From assembly GCF_003112735.1 (NCBI RefSeq), contig NZ_BFBR01000002.1, positions 186,001-250,000 of the forward strand: a stretch of 64,000 nt of DNA, in the 5' to 3' direction. Both the position numbers and the translations under genes were made by a program. Origin of the DNA: Candidatus Phycosocius bacilliformis. GTDB taxonomy: Bacteria > Pseudomonadota > Alphaproteobacteria > Caulobacterales > Aquidulcibacteraceae. The notes beneath the pieces were generated by a model. That model was not told where the DNA came from, searched no databases, and worked only from the letters and a program-made list of their open reading frames with translations. Shown here one piece after another: positions 63,691-64,000 of the stretch. Each line of letters starts with the position of its first letter. Within the stretch, counting starts at the first letter, position 1.

Positions 63691-64000
63691 ATGCGTTGTT
63701 TGTTAGGTTTTGCTGCGTTAGCGCTCTTGGCCAGTCCAGCTTTGGCTGAATCCCCTTTCTCCTTCGGCGGTAGCGTAGGCTATGAGTTTCCTGTCGATGG
63801 CAAAATTCTTGACCGGACCGGCGGCACCAGTGTCAATTTGACGACGCTCAATCCAAGTCTGGCAGGCACAGGTATTCTGCGTTTGCGGGGCACTGATTAT
63901 AAGGACAGCCATGACGGCACGCTCGCCGCAACAGTGGAAGTTCGATATGCGCTGAGCCAGATGAGTGAAGTATTTGGTGCGCTTAGCTACCGGCAAGCCA
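63691..64000 (+). CDS. Outer-membrane beta-barrel protein, 3' end outside window
   Basis: ATG 63691 follows GGAGTGGAAATCG. The signal peptide MRCLLGFAALALLASPALAE is followed by FSFGGSVGYEFPVDGKILDR and alternating beta-strand-like segments (LAATVEVRYALSQMSEVFGA, LSYRQA) to the window end, 103 residues seen. It looks like an outer-membrane or porin-like barrel; family not certain. A TTAG-N6-TTAA word lies at 63624-63637 in the promoter region. Confidence 0.6.
   Translation, partial: MRCLLGFAALALLASPALAESPFSFGGSVGYEFPVDGKILDRTGGTSVNLTTLNPSLAGTGILRLRGTDYKDSHDGTLAATVEVRYALSQMSEVFGALSYRQA

Overview
The window is a gene-dense chromosomal segment (roughly 55-60% G+C by eye) from an alphaproteobacterium, most likely a dimorphic or prosthecate member of Caulobacterales/Maricaulales (Hyphomonadaceae-like). 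The signs are an SpmX homologue (muramidase domain plus two C-terminal membrane segments, the DivJ localisation factor of Caulobacter), 5-aminolevulinate synthase (C4 haem pathway), a MucR/Ros regulator, a two-domain cold-shock protein, an NDUFS4-like complex I subunit, a proton-pumping pyrophosphatase, a small SRP RNA next to dnaX, and the alphaproteobacterial gene orders tmk-holB-tatD-MBL and nrdR-ribD-ribE-ribH-nusB-thiL. No rRNA, CRISPR array, intact prophage or complete insertion sequence was seen.

Layout. 0-13.9 kb: 3' part of hflX, mazG, a GPH-type transporter, glutathione peroxidase, a zinc peptidase, an ABC exporter with a DUF445 protein, and the minus-strand block rlpA, tmk, holB, tatD and MBL hydrolase. 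14.0-16.4 kb: tRNA-Ser(TGA), an integrase remnant and a ClpP-like lipoprotein (a decayed island), then a UPF0016 manganese exporter under a yybP-ykoY riboswitch. 16.4-24.2 kb: TetR regulator, membrane protein, two cyclophilins, isovaleryl-CoA dehydrogenase, spmX, mgtE and tRNA-Leu(GAG). 24.3-30 kb: fliN, lipB, a DUF1176 protein, gatB, tRNA-Arg(TCT), the NDUFS4-like gene, tRNA-Pro(TGG), DUF192 and the cold-shock gene. 30-37.7 kb: parE, a saccharopine-dehydrogenase-like protein, recR-ybaB-dnaX, SRP RNA and nudC. 37.8-45.4 kb: a rubrerythrin / CCG iron-sulfur protein / DUF3501 operon headed by an OxyR-type operator, two SH3-repeat membrane proteins and hppA. 45.6-52 kb: thiL-nusB-ribH-ribE-ribD(reductase)-nrdR-glyA, then mucR. 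52-64 kb: hemA, an LdtR-like MarR regulator, a valine-catabolism operon with an embedded glpQ, hemB, a small oxidoreductase operon, motB, bpt and the start of an outer-membrane protein.

Genes that work together: hemA and hemB feed haem synthesis; the acyl-CoA dehydrogenase, 3-hydroxyisobutyryl-CoA hydrolase and mmsB form consecutive steps of valine breakdown, with ivd for leucine; tmk, holB, dnaX, recR, parE and nrdR serve DNA replication and repair; glutathione peroxidase and the rubrerythrin operon address peroxide. The least explained items are the rubrerythrin operon and its operator, the SH3-repeat pair, a riboflavin operon that lacks both the deaminase half of ribD and ribBA, and the decayed element beside tRNA-Ser.
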